From Euborellia annulipes (lineage: Eukaryota > Arthropoda > Insecta > Dermaptera > Anisolabididae): a stretch of DNA of 64,000 bases. The stretch spans positions 62,001 to 126,000 of the forward strand of contig JAKCPI010031751.1 in NCBI GenBank assembly GCA_023213315.1, in the 5' to 3' direction. The position numbers and the translations under genes were made by a program. Position 1 is the first letter of the stretch, and the number at the start of each line of letters is the position of its first letter. This document shows positions 25,301 to 36,152 of this stretch, in pieces. The notes under the pieces were generated by a model. It was given only the letters and a program-made list of their open reading frames with translations, searched no databases and had not been told where the DNA came from.

Positions 25301-25576
25301 TCAACAGAAAATACAAAAAAATGATTTTTGAAAATGGAGTTAGACACTTTTCTACTGACAGCGTCGATACATTACCTGAAGGGTGTGATGAGCATGAAGT
25401 AAAAATGTATCCACAGACTCTTCACATGTCAAATTGATTTTGACTTTTCCTAGGAAGATGCCCTCTTCGGCCTTCGGTATCAACTCAATTCGATACCCGG
25501 AAGGAATGAGATGCCTAGGAAGGTGAGTTGCTCTTCCTTGTATAACAGCATCAGCCAAATTTAACTCTCGTCGAAA
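16390..25576 (-). CDS. M1-family aminopeptidase-like ectoenzyme, probably catalytically inactive; 17 exons, 5' end missing
   Basis: I assembled 17 exons, all with AG/GT borders and consistent phase: 25376-25576, 24510-24598, 24221-24424, 23341-23496, 22927-23051, 22657-22855, 22242-22419, 22014-22128, 21679-21760, 21403-21586, 21054-21255, 20481-20761, 20127-20311, 18781-18948, 17335-17484, 17158-17239, 16390-16551 (TAA at 16390-16392). Total 2763 nt, 920 residues. Family signatures in order are LPRHLIPSGYRIELIP, FPCWDEPGFKATIEL, HWGLVIFAEGDLVATEE, the WLRHLITPASWRDA core, FRMLNYTLTGSTFQAALRKM, and an ERAP1-like C-terminal helical domain ending EERIWRERVGPEIEAWL. M1 enzymes trim N-terminal residues from peptides using Zn2+. 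Here GAMEN is replaced by PADH, HExxH by SEIEN, and the distal Glu ligand by Lys. No exon has a stop. The signal-anchor exon lies upstream and was not found. A peptide-binding, non-catalytic role is inference. Confidence 0.93.
17752..17973 (-). mobile_element. LINE-type 3' fragment with 16-bp target duplication
   Basis: A GC-richer 222-base insertion in the intron between the exons at 18781 and 17484 is flanked by ATCTCCTCCCTTCATT (17736-17751 and 17974-17989). On the minus strand it ends in a small hairpin CCCACAAGATGTGGG followed by CCCCTGAGC. The same end occurs near 57705-57735 (plus strand) and a diverged one near 10935-10985 (minus). Open frames through it are fragments. Confidence 0.75.
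19003..19947 (-). mobile_element. Helentron-like repeat, near full length, split by a SINE
   Basis: It runs from the 3' terminal hairpin (19009-19090) through GTCGACATGTATTTAGTTTCC, the CACACGACAGACAGACAGAC microsatellite and CCATGTCGCGAAAACCAC, to the 5' hairpin ending GGTAAGAGAAAGT at 19947. It lies in an intron of the M1-like gene. A SINE was inserted later at 19142-19406. Confidence 0.9.
19142..19406 (-). repeat. tRNA-headed SINE inserted in a Helentron-like repeat
   Basis: An 11-bp duplication ACAATTGAATT (19131-19141 and 19407-19417) brackets it. The minus-strand head has GGGTTTGGCGTAGTAAGTAG (A box) and CGCGGGTTCGGACCCAGGC (B box). The body palindrome and the tail TAAGTTGCCGAAAAGACTG are present, ending in a T/A-run. 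Confidence 0.9.
20028..20078 (+). repeat. Solo 5' hairpin of the Helentron-like family
   Basis: ACTTTCTCTTACCCTATATA with complement TATATAGAGAGAAAGTA, next to an M1-like exon that ends at 20127. The rest of the element is absent. Confidence 0.6.
22242..22419 (-). CDS. Exon covering the zinc-binding position of the M1-like gene
   Basis: It reads AEGDLVATEE ... LLTSEIENQWLRHLITPASW ... RIGKALADFL. Aligned by QW, LVT/LIT and the W of WWND/SWRD, the first zinc His is Ser and the second is Asn. The Glu between them is kept, and the third ligand (Glu of NEGFA) is Lys in GKALA. The usual zinc site cannot form. Confidence 0.9.
22657..22855 (-). CDS. Exon covering the exopeptidase (GAMEN) position of the M1-like gene
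   Basis: Acceptor CTCCTCAG and donor GTAAGT are clear. The exon ends ...YLPADHWGLVIFA. In active family members the residues before WG are G-A-M-E-N; the Glu that anchors the substrate N-terminus is absent here. The following WGL and aliphatic residues are conserved, so the alignment is unambiguous. Confidence 0.9.
23664..24094. mobile_element. Possible decayed hAT-like element in an intron
   Basis: The ends CATAGGTATGTGCTTAACTA and TTCCCTAACTACGCCCATG are imperfect inverted repeats around a G-run/C-run region. No target duplication could be confirmed. Confidence 0.4.
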
Positions 25577-25599
25577 CTAAAAAAAAAAATTCCTTTGTT

Positions 25600-25640
25600 A
25601 TAATAATCGGGGGGGGGGGGGCCGACTGTAACAATTGTTT
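25600..25640. repeat. G-run
   Basis: Twelve consecutive G just upstream of the first recognised M1-like exon. Similar runs are inside several hAT-type elements; no element borders were recognised here. Confidence 0.5.
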
Positions 25641-25852
25641 TTCGTAGAATGATGTTGGAGAACTGAATATATTACAATTCAAAATTCATTCGCAGAACTA
25701 CGGTGGGAAAATATTTGTGAACTGACTTCGACCTTTTACATAAACTTATCGAATATCTTTAGCATATTTGTTTTTCCAGAGTCTTTTCTAGAAAAAAAGA
25801 AAATGAATCAAGTTTACAATGAGACTTGCTTATTTATTTAAATTAACATTCT

Positions 25853-26055
25853 TTAGCCGAGAGGCCTGACAAGAGCAAGGGTCAGCATAATCATTGCAGT
25901 TAAGCAATGCCAAGCGCGGGGAAAGCTCGGGACTGGTGACCCTAAGTAATCAGGCGTGGAACGTCCCCCGGTAATTTAAAATATATACCGTATAATAAAG
26001 TCATACCCCTAAATAGCCCCAGTAGCCGAAAAGGGTTTAAAAAACCTTTATTTGA
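25853..26055 (+). repeat. 5S-rRNA-headed SINE, copy 1
   Basis: AGTTAAGCAATGCCAAGCGC matches the 5S A-box/intermediate element region, and CTCGGGACTGGTGACC matches the 5S C-box region. The head is followed by an unrelated body and the tail CCAGTAGCCGAAAAGGGTTT. The spacing of the internal promoter parts matches 5S rRNA, but the flanks do not fold as a full 5S gene, so I call a SINE3-like retroelement and not an rRNA gene. Confidence 0.7.
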
Positions 26056-26704
26056 TTTTGACCCCTCTCTGAGCTTTTTTTTAATATTAAACAACGTAAT
26101 TATCTTTCTAAACATTCATTTTTATTATTTTTATCAGAAAATAATAGGCTCATGACAATATTGCAACAAACATCTCATTTATTTCAACAGATGTTTTTCC
26201 AAGCGGAATTAATTTCTCATTATCATAAATGTATATTTCTATGCCCAGTTGTGCATTCGAATGAAAACATTAAAGATCCCCAAGCAACTAGTTCTAATAT
26301 GCCGATTATACTGTGATATATTACAATTACCGACAATATTCCGCTCTGAGGGGACTGTCTGTATATAATTATTATTACTGCTTGAACTAGGGTCGTGGTG
26401 TTAGCAATATTATGGTTATAATCTAATTACATTGGCTCAGCTATCGCCAAGATATTGGGCGCTAGACGACCATCAAAGATCCTGAGGCATGCATAGGCGA
26501 CTAATGGTTTGCTAATTTAACGACAAAGGAGCCCGGGAGGTCCAGAACGGGGATCCTTTGTAAATCCCAAAAGGAAATTTAATTCTATATAAAAATTATG
26601 GGAAATGTTATTAATATAATAAATAGTTTTTTGACTAAATGCTTTTTGAACGAGGCTAAGGTGTTGGGTAAGAAGAAAAATGAATTAATCCAATGTTGAG
26701 ATAC

Positions 26705-26945
26705 ATACAAATTTCTTAAATTTCTCGCGTCCGAGAGGTTAGATATGTAGACAAATGTTTGTATAGATTACCTGAAAGTCAAGGGACGTGAGTTCGATAA
26801 ATACTTATTTAAATCATTTGGATACCAATTAGTAGGCTTACCATAATTATGTCTGGATAATTTGTATCGTAATATTTATTTATCGTGTATAGTTTAAAGT
26901 CTATATGGCCTAAGATGACGAAAAGACTAAAAAAATTAAAAAAAC
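26705..26945 (+). repeat. SINE with Ser/Leu-like head
   Basis: GTCCGAGAGGTTAGATATGT resembles a class II tRNA D-arm, with GGACGTGAGTTCGATAAA as B box. The TTTGGATACCAA motif and the tail GGCCTAAGATGACGAAAAGA complete the family pattern. Confidence 0.65.
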
Positions 26946-26999
26946 TAAAACTCATAGACTGGTTTATAAAGATAAATATAATTTCCAAAATAAGTCACA

Positions 27000-27560
27000 T
27001 CCCATGGCTGAAAGGTTAAAAATATTGTAATTATCAATATCGGCTACAAGGGTTGCATCCCAGGCGGAAAATTTACTCATAGGCGCCGGAACTGGGGGGG
27101 GGGGGGGCAAGGGTACATTGCCCCCCCCCTGGCATCCTACAGGGGGGCAGAGGGGGGGCAAAATTTCTTCTTTTATTTCATTTATTTTTAAAAATGATAT
27201 ATTTTTACTTTTGAAAAATAAACTCTTCTAAATTAAAAAATTTAAAAAAGTAAGAAATTCATTTTTTTTTCAAATTTTTTCCAAAAATTTTTGATAAAAT
27301 CACTAGCAAATTTTTTAAAATTTTAATTTTATTAAAATTGTGATTTTATTTAAAATTTTTAAAGCTTTATAGTAGATTTGTTTTTGTTTTATACTATTTG
27401 AACATATTAAATTATTTTAATTTTCTAAAAAATATTTTTTTGCCCCCCCCCCTGATTCAAATTCGTTCCGGCGCCCCTGAATTTACTTACTTAAATTTGT
27501 TACCAAATAATATAAATTATACTTTTATTAGGCTATAAATAAAAATATAATATTATAATA
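27000..27560 (+). repeat. Degenerate SINE split by a hAT element
   Basis: CCATGGCTGAAAGGTTAAAA and GGGTTGCATCCCAGGCGG precede the inserted element. TTAAATTTGTTACCAAATAA after it fits the SINE body palindrome. Confidence 0.45.
27078..27479. mobile_element. hAT-type MITE with perfect 8-bp duplication
   Basis: The terminal inverted repeats are CATAGGCGCCGGAAC / GTTCCGGCGCCCCTG. The duplication AATTTACT is at 27070-27077 and 27480-27487. A related left end (CATAGACGCCGGAACTGAGG) lies near 14611 with the same GGCAAGGGTTCATTGCCCCC hairpin. Confidence 0.88.
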
Positions 27561-27947
27561 TTGCTTCAAAAGACGAAAAAAATTCCAATTAAAATCATTA
27601 GAGAAAAAGAGAAAGTAAAAAAGAGATTGGCATAATTAGCCTGCCTGCTTCATTAGTTGTTTTTTACCCATAATTATCTTTAAAAAAAATGGGCTATTTA
27701 GCTTTATTTTTTACAAATTAAATTAGGAATTAAGAATTTAAATTAACTTCCATTAAGAAAGTTTTAAACCACCAAAAAATGAAGTCTATTTCTTAGCTAA
27801 CAAGGTCAAAAGGAAAATAAATAAAAAAAAAAGTGATTTAAAAAATCAATCAATTAAAATAAAAATGGCTTCAGATGCCGAAAAAGACCTTAAATAGGTG
27901 AATATAAATTTAAAACTCACCCCACACAAAAAGTATATTATTTAGAG

Positions 27948-28869
27948 CAGTGGTTCCCAACCTGGGGGCGATTTGGGTTTTCAGGGGGGCGATAACTAAG
28001 CGGGGGGCGATTGGGGGGCGATGAGTATTCAAAGGGAGAAAAATTATTTACTAAAATTTAAAAAAATAAAAATCAATTACAGGATGGTCACGATAGAAGA
28101 AGACAAAATATTATGATAAAAATAAAATAGTCTGAAGATAATTCCAATCTAGAATTGAAACGTTACTTTTAACTCAAATTCTAAATTTCAATTTAAAAAA
28201 ATCATTTTTTTCAAATTTTTTTGATGGGAGCCTTCGGGCTCTTTAAGCTCGAATCTTAAAATTTCAATTAAAAAAATCATTTTCTTGAAATTTTTTTCTT
28301 CAGGGCCCGGGCCCTTTAAGCTCAAATCAAGTTTAGTCTTTTTCACGACTCAGGATAGCTAAAAATGCAGATTTCAGTGGCTAATTTTCAAAAAATTTTC
28401 CATACCCCCAGATTCCCCCGGAAATCCTCTGTCCAGATCTGGCCTCGATAAATTAAAACTTTGTAACTCTTTGTTTAGGATATTTTGAAAAAATTTTATA
28501 TAACTTTATTTAAATAAATATTGTAAGCTATGAATAACTATTTCAAAATTTGTGTCAAAAACTGTGTAAAAAATTGTTGGCATGAAGGACACAATAGCCT
28601 TTTACATACTAGAAAAAAAACTTTTTTTTTTTGGGGGGGGGGTGTTACTAAGTATTACTAAGTAGCTCCGGGGCCTGTCAAGTCTGTCTGCGGCCCTGTA
28701 TATAGGCCTACGGTAATAAAATTGTTTAAAATAATAAAACAGCTTTATTATTTACACTTTACTTCAAATTAAAATTAGGTATACAATGAAAATGTAAGGG
28801 GGGGGGGGCGATAGGTGTTAGTCAACCTCCAGAAAGGGGCGATGGGTCAAAAAAGGTTGGGAACCACTG
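27948..28869. mobile_element. hAT element (CAGTGGTTCCCAACC type) with nested relative
   Basis: The terminal inverted repeats are CAGTGGTTCCCAACCTGGGG and GGTTGGGAACCACTG. The duplication ATTTAGAG is at 27940-27947 and 28870-28877. Inside, bases about 28290-28698 match, in reverse orientation, the left part of the hAT element at 41151-42000. No transposase frame remains. Confidence 0.9.
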
Positions 28870-29362
28870 ATTTAGAGTATTAGGTCAAATAATAAATTAG
28901 ACTGTTACAAATTTAGATGAATATCTCTTGAAAATTTTAATAAAATAATTCGAATTTTCCATAATAAATTATTTAAATAACCATTTGCCATTTGATGACA
29001 TTCTCAATTTCCAGTAACATCCATTTAATAATTGAACAAATGGTTTAACAGACATTGGAACTTATTTCTATTGCCTAAAGGGGGATAAAAAACAATGAGT
29101 CGAAAATTAAATTGCGAGTATTTTTTATTATTAAATACTAGCCGTGGCACACCCCTCCAGAGAAACACCTCTGGATTCGCCCTTGTTAGGAGTAGGTAGA
29201 AGAGAAGGGGTGGGTGAGGGTTCGCCTATTAAAAATCATTCTTTAATTCACTTACACTAAAAACTTTTCATTTCAAACATAAGATATTTTTTTTCTTATT
29301 ATTTATTTACCCAGGGGTAAATTAAGGGTTAAAAATAGCTCTATATTGTATCTAGGCTACAC

Positions 29363-29385
29363 ACACACACACACACACACACAGA
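29363..29385 (+). repeat. AC microsatellite
   Basis: Eleven to twelve AC units in an uninterrupted run. Confidence 0.9.
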
Positions 29386-29499
29386 CAATTAATGTCATTT
29401 ATTTGTAATATTTTCAATATGGGAATTTTTGTACAAGTTTCTTTGATAAGCATAGAGGGAAAATATAAGAAAGATTCTTAAAAATATTCTCTTTTGCAG

Positions 29500-29583
29500 A
29501 TATAGTGTCTCCAGTACAAAGTGGACTTCAGGGCTGAGGCGATGGAGGACGTCGACTTCAAAGCCCCTAGGAGAACAACAATG
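29500..29583 (+). other. Possible short exon
   Basis: CTCTTTTGCAG precedes and GTAAGATT follows an 84-base segment of higher GC content. One frame is fully open, and another begins MEDVDFKAPRRTTM. It could be a 5' exon of the GPCR-like gene downstream or of an unseen gene. Support is only splice-like borders and composition. Confidence 0.3.
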
Positions 29584-30559
29584 GTAAGATTATGCATGGT
29601 GCGAGAATGGGTAAACGAGAATCAGGGAGGGATGTCGTTTGCCGGGATAGCCTGGATGTAAATAACGCATCAGTGGCGATAATAATCTGAATTTTTCTAT
29701 TTGATTGATCACTAAACAAATAAATCTCGGAAATTTTGAACAGCTTGGAAAATCCATGCAAATCAAAGATAAATAAAAATATTTTTCGTTTAATAATCAA
29801 AAGAAAAATAATCCTGCATTACAAACTCTCCCCCCTACTCTCAAAAATACTTCTAATTCTTTAAATCAGGAAATTGGAAAAGATTTTTAAAGTATACACA
29901 ATGGAATGCCTCTATCTAATCTAAATCAATTATTTTCCTACTTTTACAAAAAAAAAAAAAAAAAAAAAAAAAATGGGTGAAGGGGGATTCTGGGGGAGAG
30001 AATTGGAGAATCATTCTCAAACTACACACATTGCAATGAAATGAAAAAGTAAATCCTATTCCACCAAATTATATGTGAAAAAGGTGAGTTTAAAAATTTA
30101 ACATCTTTGAAATTTAAAGTGATAGTAAAATATGCCATAAAGTGATTCTATTGCTATTCGTAAATTGTTTTTAGGAAAATAATTCAATCCCAAATTTAAA
30201 GGTACCCTTGGGATGTACGTACAGTAGAATGAAATATCCCGTTGTTTCCAACATATTGTTTAAATCATTTCTATTAAACAAACGAGTTAAAATAAATAAA
30301 TCATTGTATCAGTTATTCATCCGGCTATAAATTTTAAATAGCTATCTATATATCGAAATTAAAATAAATATTTTAATTAAAAAAATGTTTTTAATTAACA
30401 TTCTAATTAGGATTTTAATAGTTTCGAATTTTTGTTGAGTGAAAGAAGTCTTTCTGCAGTTTTTAGGGCAAAGCACTTTTCTTATTTCCGTTGTCTTAAG
30501 ATCATTTAATTATGAAAATTTCTAAATTTGTTTTTGGGACGAAGTTCTTTAACGCGGCT

Positions 30560-30720
30560 TACGCAGGGTGAATTGGGAGAAAATGTAACAAAAATGCGTT
30601 CCCAGCGCCCGAACGACGGCGGAGGAAGGCGAGATTAGCCGAAGTCTTGGCGAGGCCACGCCCACCTTCTTCTTATTTCCTTCTATCTACCGTAGGAGGT
30701 AGGTTCCAGCAGGCGCAGTT
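30560..30720. promoter_or_regulatory. GC-rich patch, possible promoter
   Basis: The sequence contains several CpG-rich words (CGCCCGAACGACGGCGGAGG) in an otherwise AT-rich setting. It is about 5 kb upstream of the first recognised M1-like exon, so it could mark that gene's start, but nothing confirms this. Confidence 0.25.
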
Positions 30721-30839
30721 CCCTGGCTATTTAAATAATATTCATATTAAATTAAATTCTGAGTTGAAGAAAAGGCGTGAGGAACTTCGTTCCTGCCGGG
30801 GGACCTACGTTACGACCCCACATGTTTGCTTTTTATTTA

Positions 30840-30970
30840 ATTTACTTTTTGGAGCTGATGGTTTCTCAAATCAAGGTCGCAAGTTCGGATCCCAGCCAGT
30901 TCGAATTTATTTAAATCATTTGGGTACCAAATGATAAAATTAAATATGCTCAGTGCCAATATATACGTAA
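30840..30970 (+). repeat. SINE fragment
   Basis: GGTCGCAAGTTCGGATCCCA (B box into body) and CATTTGGGTACCAAATG with a degenerate continuation; head and tail are lost. Confidence 0.55.
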
Positions 30971-30979
30971 TTATAATGA

Positions 30980-32690
30980 TTAAATTTTAATATTTTTAAC
31001 CATTTATATCTACTCTAAATGCCATTTGTGAAATGGAATCACATTGAGGTCCATATGGTGCAGAACATTGGATATATATCTAACAGTTTGAATCAAATAA
31101 AAAAACTAAATAAATCCCCCCCAAGTTCTTAAGATCATTCAAACGATGTCGAGAGGAATTAATGAATGGGAACGCCTAGTTGTTAGGCATCAACGTACAT
31201 CAGAGAGAGCATATCAAAGCGAAAAAAAAAACGAAATTGAAGTAAAAAGGCATAATTATTTCCAATGGTGTGGTTGCTTTCTAAACTCCCCTCCAGAAAC
31301 TATTAACCTCAACCTCTAGAAACAATAGAGTTGGTAAGGAAGCCTAGAAGGATATGAACCAAAAGCCGATATTCACATTGAATCAATGGGACAGGAAGGA
31401 TTAGAGTATCTATCGATGTTTTGTTTTTTTTGGCCAATGGGTTGTAGCATACAAACAGGTAACTTTTCCAATCCTTCACAAAATGTTTATTCGATATTTT
31501 GCTGGAGAAAGCTTGATATCTATTTAGATTATCAATACTTATTCAATAGTAACTTATCAGCATCAGCCCTTTGAGATATTATAAATATAATAAATTTCCT
31601 TAGGTTATAATTTAGGTTTTAATCATGAATGTGTTTATTAATGTTTTTGTGTTTTGTATTATTATTATTATTATTATTATAATGGGAGTTTTTAATTATA
31701 GACCACATTGTCTAGCCTTATTATAATTATTTATTAAAAATATAAATATCGACTGCTTATTCTGAAGTCGTTTTCAAGTACTGTACACTTGCTCCGACTC
31801 AAGTGAACTAACCTCTAAGAGACAAACCACTACATGCATTTTATCTCTATGACCACTTGTTTATTTTCTTTTTTTATATACGTTTGGAATGTCTCCCTGT
31901 ACCGGCCATCGATCCAGTTCATATACAATACATATGTAAAAAATTCCTAAATGTTATCGGTAGCTGAGAGATAAGATTGAAGATTTTTGTGGGTTTAATC
32001 CTTTGACTAGGTATAGAAATGAACACCGAATTTTCAAAGATCACCCCCATTGGTTAAAATCTTCTGTTTGTATGGATATCTCAAATTGTAAAACGAATAT
32101 GTTTAAAAAGAGAAAATGAAAAAAAAAAGAAATAAAAATATATTTGGCGTTTATTTGTACAGAATTAAGAAAAAAAAATATTTATATTTTGTGAGTTTAC
32201 CGATGTGAGGTCCAGAGTCATTAATTTAATAAAATAAAGCATATTAATAATAACTATTAAAAGCTTTTAAAGTTATATGTTATTGATTAAATTCATAATT
32301 GACATGTCCAATTTCTGCTTTTTTTTTAACTAGCCAGAGGATAAAAACAGAATCAAATGATAAAAAGTGTAGACTATATGTGAGAGCTACATTTTTATCA
32401 AAGACCAGAAAATAACAGTGACAGTAGAAATTAATTTTTTATGTAATCAACTTTAATGAATACGTCAGGATTTAGAACAGTTCTACGTTTATTCTACTCT
32501 TTTATTATTTAATTCCGCTGATTCAATGTCTCTTGAAAAAGGATATAATTAAATACAAAAGTGAAGAAGTAAATAACAAGTGACAGAATTCTATTATAGT
32601 CATTATTATTAAATAGTAGATCTAAGATTTTCTTTATTATTAAGCTAAATTTATTTTGAAATGACAAAAATCTTTTGTCTTGCTTTTATA
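30980..32690. other. Stretch without recognised features
   Basis: AT-rich sequence with a short ATT repeat at about 31658-31680. A 62-codon frame at 31386-31574 has no family resemblance or splice support. Confidence 0.4.
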
Positions 32691-32691
32691 A

Positions 32692-33193
32692 AAAAAAATC
32701 TGGTGTGACTGTCGCACAGCACACAACTTTCTCTAACCTTCGGTAATCGAAAGTTGTGTTCTGTGCTTTTCACACCAGATTTTTCGTGTCATGTATTTAG
32801 TTTCCGTCAGTAGGGTAAATTCGATTTTCAAGATGTAAAATTTATAAGTATGGGAAAATATTTATATTTTGTTACCATGGCAACCATTTCTCCTATCTTC
32901 CCTATGAAATACAAGAGTAAAGTGGTCTTCAGAAGATTTCAATCACAAAATAAGAATATACATTTTAAAGAGCATCTAAAAAATAATTGATTTTTGAATT
33001 TAAAAAAAAATCGTTGGAGCAAATTTTGAGAAAATCGAAAAAAACTGAAAAAGTACATCAGTAAAGTACTAGTACTCTTTGGCCGATTTTGATTAAAAGC
33101 TTATTTTTCCGGTCCCGGGGGGTGTTTAACTTAAATATAAAATTTCAGCCTCATAGCTCAATTCCTTCATGCTTAAAATTGAACACAGACACT
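32692..33193 (-). mobile_element. Helentron-like repeat, 5' end missing
   Basis: It starts at the 3' hairpin (TCTGGTGTGACTGTCGCACA) and runs to the ATTGAACACAGACAC border of the microsatellite. The 5' third is absent. It opens the dense cluster of this family. Confidence 0.85.
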
Positions 33194-33218
33194 AAGGTGT
33201 CCCTTATTTTTCGATTTT

Positions 33219-33918
33219 ACTTTCTCTTACCTATGTATATATGTAATATATATATAGAGAGAAAGTATTGGTTTCATGTCAAAAATTCGATGTCGAGATT
33301 TTGATGGATCTTCACGTTTTGAGGTCCCCTGAATCCAAAAAAGTGGTTTTCGCGACATGGTCTGTCTGTGGGTGGGTGGGTGGGTGGGTGGGTGTGTGGG
33401 TGGGTGTGTGTGTGTGTGTGTCTGTGTTCACTTTTAAGCATGAAGGAATTGAGCTATGAGGCTGAAATTTTATATATAAGTTAAACACCCCCGGGACCGG
33501 AAAAATAAGCTTTTAATCAAAATCGGCCAAAAAGTACTAGTACTTTACTGATGTACTTTTTCAGTTTTTTTCGATTTTCTCAAAATTCGCTCTAACGATT
33601 TTGATTAAAATTCAAAAAATCAATTATTTTTTAGATGCTCTTTCAACTGTATATTCTCGTTTTGCCCTCAAAATTGTTTGAAGACCACTTTACTCTTGCA
33701 CTCCATAGAAAAGATAGGAGAAATGGTTGCCATGGTAACAAAATATAAATATTTTCCCATACTTATAAATTTTACATCTGAATTCAAATATTCCCTACTG
33801 CCGGGAACTAAATACATGTCGACACAAAAAATCTGGTGTGACAAGCACAGTACACAACTTTCGATTACCGAAGGTAAGAGAAAGTTGTGTGCTGTGCGCC
33901 AGTCACACCAGATTTTTT
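33219..33918 (+). mobile_element. Helentron-like repeat, full length
   Basis: A complete copy: ACTTTCTCTTACC 5' end, 5' hairpin, TTTTCGCGACATGGTCTGTC, a GTGGGTGG/GT microsatellite, TTGCCATGGTAACAAAATAT, subterminal GGTAAGAGAAAGT, terminal hairpin, and CACCAGATTTTTT at 33918. The next copy starts at the very next base. Confidence 0.93.
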
Positions 33919-36152
33919 ACTTTCTCTTACCTATGTATATATGTAATATATACCGGGTGGGCCATTAGTGCGTGGACGGAAGATTGTGGGCTTATTAAGC
34001 GACATTTTAAAATTTTCTCGATGGAGCATAATGTGGGGCCTTTAGAGCTACAACTTAAAAATATTTTTGTTCCAATTGCACCTAATATACAGGGTGGTCC
34101 ATATCAAAGTTATGTTTTTTTAAATGGAACGCCCTGTATATTATTGCATATTTGGATTCTGCGGCCAATTTTAGTATGAGTTTATGTCATGCAATGTATT
34201 CTAAAACAAACCGTTTAGCCGCAAATCGGGCTTTTGTGAAAAAACTGCTGTCTGGAAAAAATTGAATATCTCGCGAACCATAAAACTTAGGGAGTGTTCT
34301 TTTGGGATCTTACTAACCATGAAATGAACTAATGTAGGCCAGATGGGTAACCCGGAATTATTCTTGTGTTGGGAGATATGGCTATGCCAATTTGGAAAAC
34401 TTCAATCATGGATAACTTCCTTATTTCAAATGGAACATGCTACTTTTTTTATGCCATGGGACGTAAAATTTAATTCGCTTTCAGATGATATAAGGTTGTC
34501 TATATCTATCTTTGGTAATTTTATTTTTATTTCAAAATATCTGATTAATTTGACTTACGAATGGAGAAAACAATTAAAATAACAATCCAAATGCAAAATA
34601 AAATTGTATTGCAATAATAAATGGAAAAGATATTGTTAAATATTCGAAAATGTATTTAAATTTTCTTTAAAAAAATTTATTTAAACTCCTCAAAGAAGTC
34701 CCGCTTGCTCGAATTAGGGTTATGATTTGTCAACAAGATGGCGCACCTTTTAACCTGAACGTAACCCTAATTTCTTTTTCTAGAAGTTTAAATAAATGAT
34801 ATTAAAGGAAATTTAAATATAGTTTCGAATATTTAGCATATCTTTTCCATTTATTACCATTTTATTTTGCATTTGGATTGTTATTTTAATTGTTTTCTCC
34901 ATTCGTAAGTCAAATTAATCAGATATTTTGAAATAAAAATAAAATTACCAAAGATAGATATAGACAACCTTATATCATCTGAAAGATAATTAAATTCTAC
35001 GTCCCATGGCATAAAAAAAAGTAGCATGTTCCATTTGAAATAAGGAAGTTATCCATGATTGAAGTTTTCCGAATTGGCATAGCCATATCTCCCAACACAA
35101 GAATAATTCCGGGTTACCCATCTGGCCTACATTAGTTCATTTCATGGTTAGTAAGATCCCAAAAGAACACTCCCCTAAGTTTTATGGTTCGCGAGATATT
35201 CAATTTTTCCAGACAGCAGTTTTTTCACAAAAGCCCGATTTGCGGCTAAACGGTTTGTTTTAGAATACATTGCATGACATAAACTCATACTAAAATTGGC
35301 CGCAGAATCCAAATATGCAATAATATACAGGGCGTTCCATTTAAAAAAACATAACTTTGATATGGACCACCCTGTATATTAGGTGCAATTGGAACAAAAA
35401 TATTTTTAAGTTGTAGCTCTAAAGGCCCCACATTATGCACCATCGAGAAAATTTTAAAATGTCGCTTAATAAGCCCACAATCTTCCGTCCACGCACTAAT
35501 GGCCCACCCGGTATATAGAGAGAAAGTATTGGTTTCATGTCAAAAATTCGATGTCGAGATTTTGATGGATCTTCACGTTTTGAGGTCCCCTGAATCCAAA
35601 AAAGTGGTTTTCGCGACATGGTCTGTCTGTGGGTGGGTGGGTGGGTGGGTGGGTGTGTGTTCAATTTTAAGGATGAAGGAATTGAGCTACGAGGTTGAAA
35701 TTTTATATTTAAGTTAAACACCCCCGGGACCGGAAAAATAAGCTTTTAATCAAAATCGGCCAAAGAGTACTAGTACTTTACTGATGTACTTTTTCAGTTT
35801 TTTTCGATTTTCTCAAAATTTGCTCCAACGATTTTTTTTAAAATTCAAAAATCAATTATTTTTTAGATGCTCTTTAAAATGTATATTCTCATTTTGCGAT
35901 TGAAATCTTCTGAAGACCACTTTACTCTTGTTCTCCATAGAAAAGATAGGAGAAATGGTTGCCATGGTATCAAAATATAAACATTTTGCCATACTTATAA
36001 ATTTTACATCTTGAATTCAATTGTACCCTACTGCCGGAAACTAAATACATGTCGACACAAAAAAATCTGGTGTGACAAGCACAGTACACAACTTTCGATT
36101 ACCGAAGGTAAGAGAAAGTTGTGTGCTGTGCGCCAGTCACACCAGATTTTTT
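33919..36152 (+). mobile_element. Helentron-like repeat split by a 1.56-kb palindrome
   Basis: Bases 33919-33952 and 35512-36152 together form one full-length copy; its 5' end abuts the previous copy and its 3' end abuts the next (36153). The insertion is at a TA inside the 5' hairpin. Confidence 0.92.
33953..35511. mobile_element. Large foldback element with TA duplication
   Basis: It begins CCGGGTGGGCCATTAGTGCG and ends with its complement. Arms of about 730 bases are almost identical and are separated by a unique centre of about 100 bases (34686-34784). Comparison with intact neighbours shows duplication of TA only, which fits the Tc1/mariner-like group. Internal secondary ends TATACAGGGTGGTCCATATC and complement lie about 140 bases inside each tip. 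No transposase frame was recognised. Confidence 0.88.

Noticed and set aside
25192..25437. 81-codon plus-strand frame
   Set aside because: Its right part is the antisense of the first recognised M1-like exon; the left part has no splice or family support.
25853..25980. A functional 5S rRNA gene
   Set aside because: Only the internal promoter region resembles 5S; the ends do not pair and the body continues as a SINE.
34343..34582. 79-codon frame in the 1.56-kb palindrome
   Set aside because: It lies in one arm of a foldback DNA element; no similarity to a transposase and no splice signals.
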